From contig NZ_JAHKRS010000002.1 of assembly GCF_018863235.1 (NCBI RefSeq), positions 637,422 to 701,421 on the forward strand: a DNA stretch of 64,000 nt. Direction: 5' to 3'. Every line of letters begins with the position of its first letter. Position 1 is the stretch's first letter. Made by a program: the position numbers and the translations under genes. A model generated the notes under the pieces. The model was not told where the DNA came from, made no database searches, and worked only from the letters and a program-made list of their open reading frames with translations. Positions 9,179 through 18,474 of this stretch are shown here, one piece after another. The stretch is from Pseudomaricurvus albidus. GTDB taxonomy: Bacteria; Pseudomonadota; Gammaproteobacteria; Pseudomonadales; Cellvibrionaceae.

Positions 9179-10078
9179 ATGAACAAGACAGTTGCTTTTA
9201 TCGGACTGGGTAATATGGGGGGCGGTATGGCCGCCAATCTGGTGAAAGCCGGGTTTAAGGTTAACGCCTTCGACTTGATGGAAACCAATCTGAAGGCGGC
9301 TGCTGATGCAGGATGCACACCCGTGGATTGTGCTAAAACGGCGGTGCAGGGCGTGGATTTTGTGGTTTCCATGCTGCCCAATGGCGCCATTGTTGAGAGC
9401 GTATACATCGATGGTGACGCTCTGCTGGATGTGATTCCTAAAGCGGCTTTGATTCTGGATTGTTCAACCGTGGCTCCGGCAAACTCTCGTCGGGTTGGTG
9501 CCGAGGCGGAAAAACGGGGCTTGAGTTTTGTGGATGCTCCGGTTTCCGGTGGTGTTGCTGCTGCAGCGGCCGGAACCCTCGCCTTTATGGTGGGCGGTAC
9601 TGAAGCCAACTTTGAACGTGCCAAACCGGTATTGGATGCAATGGGGGCAAATGTCTTCCGCGCTGGTGATGTTGGCGCCGGACAGGTGGCTAAAATCTGC
9701 AACAACATGTTGTTGGCCATTCATATGACCGGTACAGCAGAAGCTTTGCAATTGGGAATGGATAACGGTCTTGATCCCAAAGTCCTGTCGGACATCATGC
9801 TGAAAAGTTCTGGCTGTAACTGGTCTCTGGAAAAATACAACCCGGTGCCGGGCGTGATGGACGGTGTGCCAGCCAGTAACGATTACCAGCCTGGCTTCAT
9901 GGTCGACCTGATGCTGAAAGATCTGAGCCTGGCCATGGAGGCCAGTGTTGGCAGCAAGTCTTCGATTCCGATGGGAACCGCGGCTCGCAATTTGTTTAAT
10001 CTGCATAAAAACAGTGGTGGTGAGGATAAGGGATTAAAAGATTTTTCCAGTATCCAGCAGCTCTATTCCAAACCGTAA
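9179..10078 (+). CDS. mmsB: 3-hydroxyisobutyrate dehydrogenase
   Basis: The 299-residue NAD-dependent enzyme oxidises 3-hydroxyisobutyrate to methylmalonate semialdehyde. The Rossmann nucleotide site is FIGLGNMGGGMAANL at the N-terminus. The family signature VDAPVSGGVAAAAAGTLAF lies at about 120, and the catalytic lysine is in GQVAKICNNML at about 170. The frame is open from a GTG at 9152, but an AGGAGAG ribosome site directly precedes the ATG at 9179, which also gives the canonical N-terminus. It is the last gene of the operon and is followed by a strong terminator. The next pathway enzyme, methylmalonate-semialdehyde dehydrogenase (mmsA), is not in the window. Confidence 0.95.
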   Translation: MNKTVAFIGLGNMGGGMAANLVKAGFKVNAFDLMETNLKAAADAGCTPVDCAKTAVQGVDFVVSMLPNGAIVESVYIDGDALLDVIPKAALILDCSTVAPANSRRVGAEAEKRGLSFVDAPVSGGVAAAAAGTLAFMVGGTEANFERAKPVLDAMGANVFRAGDVGAGQVAKICNNMLLAIHMTGTAEALQLGMDNGLDPKVLSDIMLKSSGCNWSLEKYNPVPGVMDGVPASNDYQPGFMVDLMLKDLSLAMEASVGSKSSIPMGTAARNLFNLHKNSGGEDKGLKDFSSIQQLYSKP

Positions 10079-10092
10079 AGTTACGGATCAAT

Positions 10093-10122
10093 AAAAAAGC
10101 CGCTCACAGAGCGGCTTTTTTA
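10093..10122. terminator. Bidirectional intrinsic terminator between mmsB and the chemoreceptor
   Basis: AAAAAAGCCGCTC and GAGCGGCTTTTTT form a GC-rich hairpin with A and T tracts on both sides. It sits between two convergent genes and can end both transcripts. Confidence 0.9.
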
Positions 10123-10141
10123 TTACAGGGGCAGGGTGATA

Positions 10142-11764
10142 TTAGGTTTTAAAGTTACCCACCCGAGCCGCCAGTTCCTTCGCACCGGTAAACAGTGTGA
10201 CTGCCACATCCTTGGTGGAGGCCACCAGTTGGCTGGTGGTGTCGGTGGCAATTTTCAGATCATTCAGGTTGCGGTTGACCTCTTCGGACACCTGAGACTG
10301 TTCTTCGGTAGCCGCAGCCGTTTGCAGAGCCATCATGTTGACCTGATCAACGGTTTGAATGATGGTGTTCAGAGCTTCTCGTGTGGTTTGGGTTGTGCCC
10401 AATGACGCTTCCACATTTTTCTGGCCGGCGGTGATGGCTTCCACTACCCGTCCCACACCCAGATGAAGCTTCTCAATCATGGTATTGATTTCGTCGGTGG
10501 ACTGTTGAGTGCGGTTGGCCAGAGTACGGACCTCATCGGCGACAACCGCAAATCCACGGCCCTGTTCACCGGCGCGAGCGGCTTCAATGGCTGCGTTGAG
10601 TGCCAGTAAATTGGTTTGCTCGGCAATGCTGCGAATCACATCAATGACTGAGGCGATGCTCTCGGAGTCCACTTTCAGTACATTGGACAGCTCCGTTGCG
10701 TTGTTGATCACCTCGCTCATGGTTTCCATTTGTACCACCGACGCATTGACAGCGGTTTCACCGTCCTTGGTCAGCCGGCTGATGTCATCCACCTGAGCTG
10801 AAGTATGCTGGGCGGACTCGGCAATTTCTTTGGTGGCAGTGGCCATTTCGTGAACCGAAGTGACAATCATGTCCGCCAGTCGGGATTGTTGTTCTGCGGT
10901 GTTGTTGGCTTCCCGTGAAGAAGTATCCAGTGTGTTGGTGGCGCCGATAATCTGATCGGTCTCCTGCTTGAGGGCGGTAATAATCTCCCGCAAACTGGCG
11001 ACAAAGCCGTTGAATGCCTGAGCCAGTTCGCCCAGTTCATCTTTTTGATTGACGGTAATGGTCTGGGTCAGATCGCCATCGCCAGCGGCGATTTCTTCGA
11101 TGCGACGGCGAATGTCAGCAATACGATCCACAATCATTTTGGGGAAGAAATAAATAACGACTGCTGCCATCAACAACAACACGCCAATGACCGTTTTGGA
11201 CACCGCTTCCATCTTGTTGATGTCCGAACGGGTTTCCTGATTCTGTTGTTTGATGGTTTGGTTGATCATGTCTCCGGCACGGTCGAAAAAGCTTCTCAGA
11301 TTCTCGAATTTTTCGCTGCCAGTGCTGTTGATCATGGTCAGGGCCCTGGCAAAGTCACCTTGCTCAATCAGTCCTGAGGCCTCTCTGGAACTGGCTTGCC
11401 AGCCACTGAATGCACTGGCGAGAGCGCTTTGCTGCAGTTTCATCTGAGGGTAATCCTTACTCAGCGCCGTGTAGGTCATCATGCGATCCCTGGCTTGCTG
11501 CAGGTTTTCATCAAAATCGGCGAGGGCGGCTGTGCGCTCTGAGGCGGTGGTGGCGTTGACAAAGGCGTATTCAGCCAGGCGCGCCTGATACAAATCTCGA
11601 TCGGCCTGTAAAACGGCATCCAGCGCAGGAATGAAGCGCTCTGATACGGTGGAAATGTCTGTCTCCAGTCGGCTGATGGAGCGGCTGTCGATAAAGCCCA
11701 CCAGCAGCATGAAGCCGGCAAGCAGCACCAGCGGGGCAGAGATTTTGAGTTTGAGGCTTTGCAT
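10142..11764 (-). CDS. Methyl-accepting chemotaxis protein
   Basis: This 540-residue chemoreceptor has a transmembrane helix at about 9-27, a periplasmic four-helix-bundle type sensor domain to about 185, a second transmembrane helix ([16 protein letters not shown]), a HAMP domain and a long coiled-coil signalling domain. The hairpin tip [17 protein letters not shown], which docks CheA and CheW, is fully conserved. No C-terminal CheR/CheB-tethering pentapeptide is present. The frame extends to an ATG at 11848, but the 28 extra residues would precede a standard receptor N-terminus ([11 protein letters not shown]), so 11764 is preferred. The ligand is unknown. It stands alone with no chemotaxis genes next to it. 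Confidence 0.93.
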   Translation of the reverse strand: MQSLKLKISAPLVLLAGFMLLVGFIDSRSISRLETDISTVSERFIPALDAVLQADRDLYQARLAEYAFVNATTASERTAALADFDENLQQARDRMMTYTALSKDYPQMKLQQSALASAFSGWQASSREASGLIEQGDFARALTMINSTGSEKFENLRSFFDRAGDMINQTIKQQNQETRSDINKMEAVSKTVIGVLLLMAAVVIYFFPKMIVDRIADIRRRIEEIAAGDGDLTQTITVNQKDELGELAQAFNGFVASLREIITALKQETDQIIGATNTLDTSSREANNTAEQQSRLADMIVTSVHEMATATKEIAESAQHTSAQVDDISRLTKDGETAVNASVVQMETMSEVINNATELSNVLKVDSESIASVIDVIRSIAEQTNLLALNAAIEAARAGEQGRGFAVVADEVRTLANRTQQSTDEINTMIEKLHLGVGRVVEAITAGQKNVEASLGTTQTTREALNTIIQTVDQVNMMALQTAAATEEQSQVSEEVNRNLNDLKIATDTTSQLVASTKDVAVTLFTGAKELAARVGNFKT

Positions 11765-11953
11765 AGGTCGAAATTCCCGGATTTTGATAAGGGTAATTAG
11801 AGACTCTGTCACCGTCTGTTGAACTGGCAGGTTAGTGGGCGATAACATGGCTCGATGACAGGTGTATCGGCCCGGTTTAAGAGATACTTAATGCCTTTTT
11901 GCTATAGATTGCCGGTCGTGTTTTCAAGTTTGATGAAAATCGTGCCAAAGGTA

Positions 11954-11982
11954 TGCGATTTGGTGGGTGAATGGTGTACAAT
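11954..11982 (+). promoter_or_regulatory. Weak candidate promoter for glyA
   Basis: TACAAT at 11977-11982 matches the -10 consensus in five of six positions, about 70 bases before the glyA start. The -35 region 17 bases upstream (TGCGAT) is poor, so activation by a regulator or a wrong assignment are both possible. Confidence 0.3.
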
Positions 11983-12053
11983 TCGCGCCCTTAAATGACT
12001 GTCCCAATTCTTTGTCCATTATCGTTGTCTACGATCTACTACAGGGTTATCCC

Positions 12054-13319
12054 ATGTTTGATAAATCACAAACTATTGAAAACTTTGATCCAGAGCTCTG
12101 GGCCTCTATCCAGGAAGAAGAGCGCCGTCAGGAAGAGCATATCGAACTGATTGCTTCTGAAAACTACACCAGCCCAATGGTGATGGTGGCTCAGGGGACC
12201 AAGTTGACCAATAAATACGCTGAAGGCTATCCCGGCAAGCGTTATTACGGTGGTTGTGAATACGTGGACAAGGCCGAAGGTTTGGCCATTGAGCGTGCAA
12301 AAGAGCTGTTTGGTGCTGATTACGCCAACGTTCAGCCGCACTCCGGTTCTCAGGCGAACGCGGCTGTTTACCAGGCGTTGTGCGCACCTGGTGACACCAT
12401 TCTGGGCATGAGCCTGGCTCACGGTGGACACCTGACTCACGGTGCTTCTGTCAGCTTCTCGGGCAAGACTTACAATGCCGTTCAATACGGTCTGAACACC
12501 GAGACAGGTGAAGTAGATTACGACGAAGTAGAGCGTCTGGCCGTTGAGCACAAGCCGAAAATGATCATCGCCGGTTTTTCTGCCTACTCTCAAATTATGG
12601 ATTGGGGCCGTTTCCGCGAAATCGCTGACAAAGTCGGTGCTTATCTGTTTGTTGATATGGCGCACGTTGCCGGCCTGGTTGCTGCTGGTGTTTACCCCAA
12701 CCCGGTACCGATTGCTGACGTAGTCACTTCGACCACTCACAAAACCTTGCGTGGCCCACGTGGCGGCATCATTTTGGCCAAAGCCAACGAAGAAATTGAG
12801 AAAAAGCTGAATTCTGCGGTTTTCCCGGGTGGTCAGGGTGGTCCTCTGATGCACGTGATTGCGGCGAAAGCGGTTGCCTTCAAGGAAGCCATGTCCGATG
12901 AGTACAAGGCTTACCAGAAGCAGGTTGTTGTGAATGCCAAAGCGATGGCTGCGACCTTTATCGAGCGCGGTATTAAAATTGTTTCCGGTGGTACTGAGAA
13001 TCACCTGATGCTGGTTGATCTGATCGGTAAAGAATACACCGGTAAAGATGCCGATGCGGCTCTGGGTGCAGCCAACATCACCGTTAACAAAAACTCAGTA
13101 CCAAACGATCCGCGTTCTCCGTTTGTCACTTCCGGTCTGCGTGTTGGTACTCCTGCCATTACTACCCGTGGTTTCGGTACTGAAGAAACCGTACAGCTGA
13201 CCAACTGGATGTGCGATGTGCTGGAAAGTCTGGAAAACGGAAACTCAGAAGCAGTGATTGCCGATGTGAAGGGCAAAGTTCTTGAGCTGTGCAAGCGCTT
13301 CCCGGTTTACGCTGACTGA
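12054..13319 (+). CDS. glyA: Serine hydroxymethyltransferase
   Basis: The 421-residue PLP enzyme interconverts serine and glycine with tetrahydrofolate as the one-carbon carrier, supplying methylene-THF for nucleotide synthesis. The PLP-binding lysine is in [14 protein letters not shown], and other family strings include [27 protein letters not shown] and [10 protein letters not shown]. The frame is open upstream to 11967, but the conserved N-terminus [16 protein letters not shown] begins at the ATG at 12054, giving the usual length. Codon choice looks optimised (frequent GGT, GCT, CTG), as expected for an abundant protein. A strong terminator follows, so it is monocistronic. In several gammaproteobacteria glyA is directly followed by nrdR-ribD; here 11 kb of other genes separate them. 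Confidence 0.98.
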   Translation: MFDKSQTIENFDPELWASIQEEERRQEEHIELIASENYTSPMVMVAQGTKLTNKYAEGYPGKRYYGGCEYVDKAEGLAIERAKELFGADYANVQPHSGSQANAAVYQALCAPGDTILGMSLAHGGHLTHGASVSFSGKTYNAVQYGLNTETGEVDYDEVERLAVEHKPKMIIAGFSAYSQIMDWGRFREIADKVGAYLFVDMAHVAGLVAAGVYPNPVPIADVVTSTTHKTLRGPRGGIILAKANEEIEKKLNSAVFPGGQGGPLMHVIAAKAVAFKEAMSDEYKAYQKQVVVNAKAMAATFIERGIKIVSGGTENHLMLVDLIGKEYTGKDADAALGAANITVNKNSVPNDPRSPFVTSGLRVGTPAITTRGFGTEETVQLTNWMCDVLESLENGNSEAVIADVKGKVLELCKRFPVYAD

Positions 13320-13338
13320 AACCAGTCATGTTGATGTT

Positions 13339-13370
13339 AAAAAACGGAGCCAGTGGCTCCGTTTTTTTTT
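13339..13370. terminator. Intrinsic terminator after glyA
   Basis: AAAACGGAGCC and GGCTCCGTTTT form a hairpin followed by a run of T on the plus strand and preceded by A residues, so it also works for the convergent solute-binding protein gene. Confidence 0.92.
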
Positions 13371-13371
13371 G

Positions 13372-14190
13372 TTATTGAATAAGTTGAAAGTGATCCTCTG
13401 TAATTTCCAGACCATAGGGCTTGATGTAATCGTTGATCTTGCCGGACTGATACACCTTTCGGATAAAGGGATCAATGATTCTGATGAGCTCGGCGGAGGA
13501 TTCCGGATTCACTGGACTGTAGGCCACAACATTCTGGCCTTCACTGAGCAGCCCTGCATTTTTAATGGGCAATTGACCGTTAATTGCGTGAGTTTTTAGC
13601 AGATCGGACAGAGCGTAGAAAATGAATACGGAATCGTCCAGTATGGCGTCTATGCGACCGCTGATTAGCATCTGCAGCATACGCTGATAGGGCTTGGAGC
13701 CGGAAATTCGAATCACCTGGCCGGTTCGGGACTTGCTGACATCCGCCACGTATTGATCAAATTCCGGGTGATTAAACGTGTAGCCATCAATGATGGCGAT
13801 ACGAAGTTCGGTCCAGTTTTGTGTGCCGTTGTATCGCCACGGACTGTCTGCTCTGACAAAGAACGCGTTTTCTCCTCTGGCAATTACGCTTTCACCAAAC
13901 AGCAAGTCAGGGGCATCGTTTGGGTAAATGGCGGGTAAGCCGTCAGCTTGTCCGGTGCGTACCAGTGTCAGAGCTCGTTGAAAGGGTTCGGTACGGAACA
14001 CCAATTGATGTCCGGATTGCTCAAGTGCATCGCGAATAATATCCACCACAAAGCCATCCCTTCCTGTCTGCTGCCTGTTGCAGACAAGAGGACAAAAAGC
14101 GGCGTCTACAAATAATACCTCCCTTGCCTGGGTGTGAAATGGTACCAGGACAAGCAGGACTATGAGTGGGATCGTGCAGGAAAGAGCCAT
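13372..14190 (-). CDS. Periplasmic amino-acid-type solute-binding protein (SBP family 3)
   Basis: The 272-residue exported protein starts with a hydrophobic signal peptide ending near FHTQA-REV. The mature part has the two-lobe family 3 binding-protein layout: DGFVVDIIRDALEQSG near the start, FQRALTLVRTGQADGLPAIY, then a second lobe with the internal repeat-like RMLQMLISGRIDAILDDSVF. Such proteins bind amino acids or other small solutes for ABC importers or act as stand-alone sensors. No permease or ATPase gene is close, so this is an orphan and transport cannot be assumed. An early cysteine pair in FCPLVCNRQQ may form a disulfide. The ligand is unknown. Confidence 0.85.
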   Translation of the reverse strand: MALSCTIPLIVLLVLVPFHTQAREVLFVDAAFCPLVCNRQQTGRDGFVVDIIRDALEQSGHQLVFRTEPFQRALTLVRTGQADGLPAIYPNDAPDLLFGESVIARGENAFFVRADSPWRYNGTQNWTELRIAIIDGYTFNHPEFDQYVADVSKSRTGQVIRISGSKPYQRMLQMLISGRIDAILDDSVFIFYALSDLLKTHAINGQLPIKNAGLLSEGQNVVAYSPVNPESSAELIRIIDPFIRKVYQSGKINDYIKPYGLEITEDHFQLIQ

Positions 14191-14420
14191 TATGGCTGCT
14201 CTGGAATGTGATGGCTGATCAGAGAAAGCTACCTCCTCTTTATCGGTTCATGCGGACTGCTTGATAGATCAAATACCTGTTACAGGAAAGTATAGTAAAA
14301 CAAACTCGTATACGGGTGTCTGTTGCAGCTTGCTCAGGTGATGGGCAGAATGTTGTGCTGCAGATCGTATCTAATCCATAAACCGAGCTAAGCCATAAAC
14401 CGAAAGGACAGAACACCAGA

Positions 14421-15380
14421 ATGAAGATTGTTGTAGTGGACGGTTTCACGTTAAATCCCGGAGATATCAGTTGGCAGGGGTTGAAGGCTCTGGGCGATTG
14501 CCAGATTTACCAGCGTACGGCGGCGCAGGATCTGATTGAACGTTGTGCGGATGCAGAGGCCATATTAACGAACAAGGTGGTGTTCAGTGATGAGGTTATG
14601 GCGCAGTTACCGGCACTCAAATATTTGGGGGTGATGGCGACAGGTTATAACGTAGTGGACGTTGACGCAGCGGCCCGCCGGGGCATTGTCGTGACCAATA
14701 CGCCCGCCTATGGAACGGCCTCGGTGGCACAGTTTGTCTTTGCCCAGTTGCTGCAGTGGGCGCAGCCGGTTGGTTATTACGACCAGACTGTCAAGGCGCG
14801 CCGCTGGTCACGATCCGATGACTTCTGTTATTACGACCACAATATGATGGAGTTGGCGGGTAAAACCCTGGGGCTGATTGGGTATGGCGCGATAGGGCGT
14901 CAAGTGGCCCGGATTGGGTTGGCCTTTGGTATGAAGGTGCTGGTCAATACCCGGACGACGCCTGCCGAATTACCCTCCGGTGTGGATTCAGTGTCTCTTG
15001 ATGAGTTGGCCTCACGCAGCGATGTTATTAGCCTGCACTGCCCTCTGACGGCAGACAATGCCGGCTTTGTTAATGCGGAGTTTCTCTCTGCGATGAAGTC
15101 TTCTGCGTTTCTGATTAACACTGGCCGAGGTCCCTTGATTGACGAGTCGGCACTCTATGATGCTCTGGTGGAACAGCGTATTGCCGGTGCCGCCCTGGAT
15201 GTGCTGGCGACAGAGCCTCCACCTTCAGACCACCCATTGTTTTCATTGAGCAATTGTACGATTACACCGCACATTGCCTGGGCGACCAGAGAGGCCAGAC
15301 AGCGCCTGATGGATATTGCGGTTGATAACCTGCAGGCGTTTGTTGATGGGGCATCCCTCAATCGGGTCGATAACCTTTAA
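14421..15380 (+). CDS. NAD-dependent D-2-hydroxyacid dehydrogenase (glycerate dehydrogenase-like)
   Basis: This 319-residue enzyme of the D-isomer 2-hydroxyacid dehydrogenase family has the catalytic domain split around a Rossmann domain. The nucleotide motif GLIGYGAIGRQVARIG is at about 153. LINTGRGPLIDESAL carries the substrate-binding arginine, and the catalytic glutamate and histidine are in DVLATEPPP and TPHIAWAT. The pattern resembles hydroxypyruvate/glycerate dehydrogenases of the HprA type, but the substrate cannot be fixed from sequence. A small membrane protein and an SGNH hydrolase follow at 39 and 19 bases, suggesting co-transcription. Confidence 0.9.
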   Translation: MKIVVVDGFTLNPGDISWQGLKALGDCQIYQRTAAQDLIERCADAEAILTNKVVFSDEVMAQLPALKYLGVMATGYNVVDVDAAARRGIVVTNTPAYGTASVAQFVFAQLLQWAQPVGYYDQTVKARRWSRSDDFCYYDHNMMELAGKTLGLIGYGAIGRQVARIGLAFGMKVLVNTRTTPAELPSGVDSVSLDELASRSDVISLHCPLTADNAGFVNAEFLSAMKSSAFLINTGRGPLIDESALYDALVEQRIAGAALDVLATEPPPSDHPLFSLSNCTITPHIAWATREARQRLMDIAVDNLQAFVDGASLNRVDNL

Positions 15381-15419
15381 CCATTGCCACGTCTGTTGAC
15401 GTAGTCTGAGAGGCTGACT

Positions 15420-15671
15420 ATGGATACTGTAACGATCGAAACGCTACCCACGGTTTTGGGATGGTGTGCAATTATGAATATTGCCATTGTCAGCTGCTGG
15501 TTTGTCATGATGACTTTCGCGGGCGATTGGGTCTATCGCCTGCACAGCCGATGGTTTGACATGCCTCGTGAGCGTTTTGCCGAGATCCACTACGTCGGCA
15601 TGATGCGATACAAGCTGGCCTCGTTTATGTTCACAATTGTGCCTTATCTGGCTCTGCGCATCGTGTTGTGA
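15420..15671 (+). CDS. Small two-helix membrane protein (DUF6868-like)
   Basis: The 83-residue protein has two hydrophobic segments: about 12-34 (LGWCAIMNIAIVSCWFVM) and about 66-83 at the C-terminus. Between them is a charged amphipathic loop containing MPRERFAEIHYVGM. It resembles the DUF6868 family of small uncharacterised inner-membrane proteins common in marine gammaproteobacteria; that recognition is from memory of the family pattern. It has no known function. It is tightly spaced with the dehydrogenase before and the SGNH hydrolase after, so it is probably expressed with them. Confidence 0.8.
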   Translation: MDTVTIETLPTVLGWCAIMNIAIVSCWFVMMTFAGDWVYRLHSRWFDMPRERFAEIHYVGMMRYKLASFMFTIVPYLALRIVL

Positions 15672-15690
15672 AACAGGATAAGAAAACGAT

Positions 15691-16659
15691 ATGACAGACA
15701 CTCAATGGCATGCTCTGCCGGATTCCCGCTTCCCCTGTCATGGTGTCGCAGTCAGGACTGAGTGCTATCACCGTTTACCGCAGTCGGCCTATAGTGACTT
15801 GCCTGCAGGTGTAGTGGAGCAGGCCCGTTTCCCTGCGGGAGTTCGTTTACGATTTACCACCAATTCGCCGCGTCTATTATTGCGCTGCCAGGCGTTTTCA
15901 CCTTCGAAGGATCACGGTATCGATTGCCTTGTCGACGGTGTCTACTGGCGTACCCTGTTGTTGAAGGAAGGTGAAACGACTGAGTACTTGGTGTTTCAGG
16001 GGCTGCCCGAAATCAATCGCCAGATTGAGTTATATCTGCCTCATGAACAGGAGGTCGATCTACAGGCTATCGGATTAACATCACAGGCCGAGATATCAGA
16101 GGCTGAGCCCTATGTGGATGAGCTGCCGTTGGTATTTTACGGTTCATCCATTGTGCAGGGGGCAGGCGCACACCTGTCGAGCATGAGCTATCCCGCCATT
16201 ATTTCGCGACATCTGAATCGGGATTTTATCAATCTTGGATTTTACGGCGCAGGTCGGGGCGAACCTGAAGTCGTGAAGTATGTGGCCAATTGTCCGGCCA
16301 GTGTCTTGATTCTGGATTTGGGTAAATCCTATGGCCGCCAGCCAGTCGAGGTGTACCTGCATATGTTGAAACAGTTGCGAAAAGCCCAGCCTGAAACACC
16401 GATTGTGGCAATCACTCCAATCTTTTCTTCTCGCGAGTGTTTTGAACCGCGCTTTTATGAGCGTTCCGAAATGATTCGGGATGTAATGCGACGGGCCGCC
16501 AAAGGCTTTGACAATCTTATGCTGGTCGAAGGTGAAGCGCTTTTGGGAGAGACTGATTGGCCGGGATTATCCGTAGATGGTTTGCATCCCAACGAAAAAG
16601 GTTATGACGACATCGCCCGGCGATTGCTGCAGGTGTTGAAGAAATGCCTTGCGACATAG
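15691..16659 (+). CDS. Two-domain SGNH/GDSL hydrolase
   Basis: This 322-residue protein has an N-terminal beta-sandwich-like domain (about 1-140) of the kind found before lipase_GDSL_3 domains, and a C-terminal SGNH esterase domain. Block I is FYGSSIVQGAG with the nucleophile serine, block II is NLGFYGAGRGEPEV with the oxyanion glycine, and block V is SVDGLHPNEKGY with the catalytic Asp-x-x-His. The block III segment reads ILDLGKSY, where relatives as I remember them have an aspartate-rich turn ending in asparagine, so the third oxyanion residue looks substituted. No signal peptide is visible, so it is predicted cytoplasmic. It probably deacylates a sugar or small ester; the substrate is unknown. 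Confidence 0.85.
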   Translation: MTDTQWHALPDSRFPCHGVAVRTECYHRLPQSAYSDLPAGVVEQARFPAGVRLRFTTNSPRLLLRCQAFSPSKDHGIDCLVDGVYWRTLLLKEGETTEYLVFQGLPEINRQIELYLPHEQEVDLQAIGLTSQAEISEAEPYVDELPLVFYGSSIVQGAGAHLSSMSYPAIISRHLNRDFINLGFYGAGRGEPEVVKYVANCPASVLILDLGKSYGRQPVEVYLHMLKQLRKAQPETPIVAITPIFSSRECFEPRFYERSEMIRDVMRRAAKGFDNLMLVEGEALLGETDWPGLSVDGLHPNEKGYDDIARRLLQVLKKCLAT

Positions 16660-16713
16660 GTCTGCAGGGATCGTCGATCAAGGCATCAGGTGAACCCAGG
16701 TTTTCGTGATGGA

Positions 16714-16756
16714 GTGCCTTCTCGGAGCGTCGAGAATCGGAGCATCGAGAAGGCAC
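16714..16756. terminator. Inverted repeat between convergent SGNH hydrolase and antiporter genes
   Basis: GTGCCTTCTCG and CGAGAAGGCAC are perfect 11-base arms around a 21-base loop. There is no T tract, so this may be a factor-dependent terminator or a 3'-end stabilising hairpin. It sits 10 bases beyond the antiporter stop codon. Confidence 0.5.
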
Positions 16757-16765
16757 ATACGTTAC

Positions 16766-18334
16766 TCAAACTTCATTGATCATTCGCAAGCTCTCATCAG
16801 CAAAGCCGGTACCTGCCTCGGTGTAAAAGTTGAACACCTGATCAATGCCCGAATTCAGCAGCGCGATACGTTCATCTTCATAGCGGGCAATGGCAGCAAT
16901 CTGTCCGCAGTAGAGAGCAGACTGCAGTTGCCGGCTGATATTGATACTGTCCTCAATCGCAGGCAGTGCCAGTAGAACCAGCTTGATCGACGAGGTGTCC
17001 AGTGTTTCCCAGAGGTCGGCATCCTCGCCGTCACCGAAAAATACATGCATGCCTTGCTCTTTCTGCTTGCGGATACGCTCTCTGTCGGAATCCATGCCCC
17101 AAACCCGATCTTTAACGACGTTGTACAAGGCTTCGTAGGCACCTGTGCCTACCCGGCCCATACCGATCACCAGAATTTCGGCACTGGTTGGCTGCACAAA
17201 GATGTCTTCGGGCAAGCGTATGGGGCGCTCAAAACGGCGAATCAATTCTTTATGCTTGCGGTAAATGGTGTGTGACGAGCGATAGATAATGCTGGTAAAC
17301 ACAAACGAAAGTGACACGGCAAGGGCGAGAATGACCAGCCATTGTTTGTCCAGCCAGCCACTGTCGACACTGATTGCCGCCACAATCAGTCCGAACTCAC
17401 TGAAGTTGGCGAGGGCTAATGAAGCCAGGTAGGCCGTACGAGCACGTAATTTCAGGCCAGACAAGAGCGCAAAGAACAGGACAAACTTGATCGGCAATAA
17501 CAGTGACAGGCCTGCGGCAATTGCCAGCATGGACCAGTCAGGCAGGGCGGAAAATCCAATAGAGAGAAAGAACCCGATCAGGAACAGATCCTTAAAACTC
17601 ATCAGGGATTTCGACAGCTCCGCAGCTTTGGAGTGCTGGCTCAGTAAAATACCTGCGATCAGTGCACCGAGATCCCCTTTGATATTAACCAGGCTGAACA
17701 GCTCGTAACCGCCCAGGGCAAAAACAAAGCCGGTCAGTGGAAGCAGTTCGCCGTGTCCGGCGCTTTTCAGAATGTGCCCCAACAGAGGGCGAGCAGGAAT
17801 CAGCGCGAAAAGCAGCAAGGCCCAGGGGCTGGGCATTTTACCGGTGGCAAAGACCAGAAACAGTACGGCAATAATGTCCTGCATCACCAGAACGCCAATC
17901 GCCAGGCGGCCGTGACGGGTTCGCATTTCACCATTGTCTTCCAGCAGTTTGACCACGCAAACGGTGCTGGAAAAACTGCCGGCGAAGGCAACCAGAGCCG
18001 CTGTGGTCATATCCAGGTCGGTGAAAATCGACACTGATATGGCGCCTGCTGCGAGAAGAATGCCGCCAAAAATGATGATCCAAACGCCCATCATCAAGGT
18101 TGTGCCAGCCCAGATTTCAGCCTTGATCAAATCGCGGATGTTCAGTTTCAGACCAATGGTGAACAGCATTAAGGTAATGCCGAGATCGGCCAACCCCTGA
18201 AGCGATTCAGTGGGCTGAATGCCCATAAAATTTAACGCAAAGCCCGCGATCAAATACCCCACCAGAGGCGGCAAAGAGAGCGCCTTGACCCCAAGGCCGC
18301 ACATAAAGGCAAATAAGATCCAGAAGAAATCCAT
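16766..18334 (-). CDS. CPA2 family cation:proton antiporter with TrkA-N domain (YbaL/KefB-like)
   Basis: The 522-residue inner-membrane protein has about 12 membrane segments of the Na/H exchanger fold over roughly 1-370, including LPPLVGYLIAGFALNFMG near the start. A cytoplasmic TrkA-N nucleotide-binding domain follows with the Rossmann motif ILVIGMGRVGTGAYEAL at about 390. This layout is that of glutathione-gated or NAD-gated potassium/proton antiporters such as KefB, KefC and YbaL. There is no adjacent kefF/kefG-type oxidoreductase. The frame is open from a TTG at 18349, but the ATG at 18334 gives the usual N-terminus (MDFFWILFAF). Confidence 0.9.
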   Translation of the reverse strand: MDFFWILFAFMCGLGVKALSLPPLVGYLIAGFALNFMGIQPTESLQGLADLGITLMLFTIGLKLNIRDLIKAEIWAGTTLMMGVWIIIFGGILLAAGAISVSIFTDLDMTTAALVAFAGSFSSTVCVVKLLEDNGEMRTRHGRLAIGVLVMQDIIAVLFLVFATGKMPSPWALLLFALIPARPLLGHILKSAGHGELLPLTGFVFALGGYELFSLVNIKGDLGALIAGILLSQHSKAAELSKSLMSFKDLFLIGFFLSIGFSALPDWSMLAIAAGLSLLLPIKFVLFFALLSGLKLRARTAYLASLALANFSEFGLIVAAISVDSGWLDKQWLVILALAVSLSFVFTSIIYRSSHTIYRKHKELIRRFERPIRLPEDIFVQPTSAEILVIGMGRVGTGAYEALYNVVKDRVWGMDSDRERIRKQKEQGMHVFFGDGEDADLWETLDTSSIKLVLLALPAIEDSINISRQLQSALYCGQIAAIARYEDERIALLNSGIDQVFNFYTEAGTGFADESLRMINEV

Positions 18335-18474
18335 GGTGGTATGATCCAAATGTTAAGCGAGATATTTAACGAAAATACGGCAGGCATTCCTGCATTTAGA
18401 GGTGATCTTACCGTAAAAGGTCGTTGCAGTTGAGGTGTGTTTGCCTGCCGGAGTGAAAATATCGATGGTTCTGG

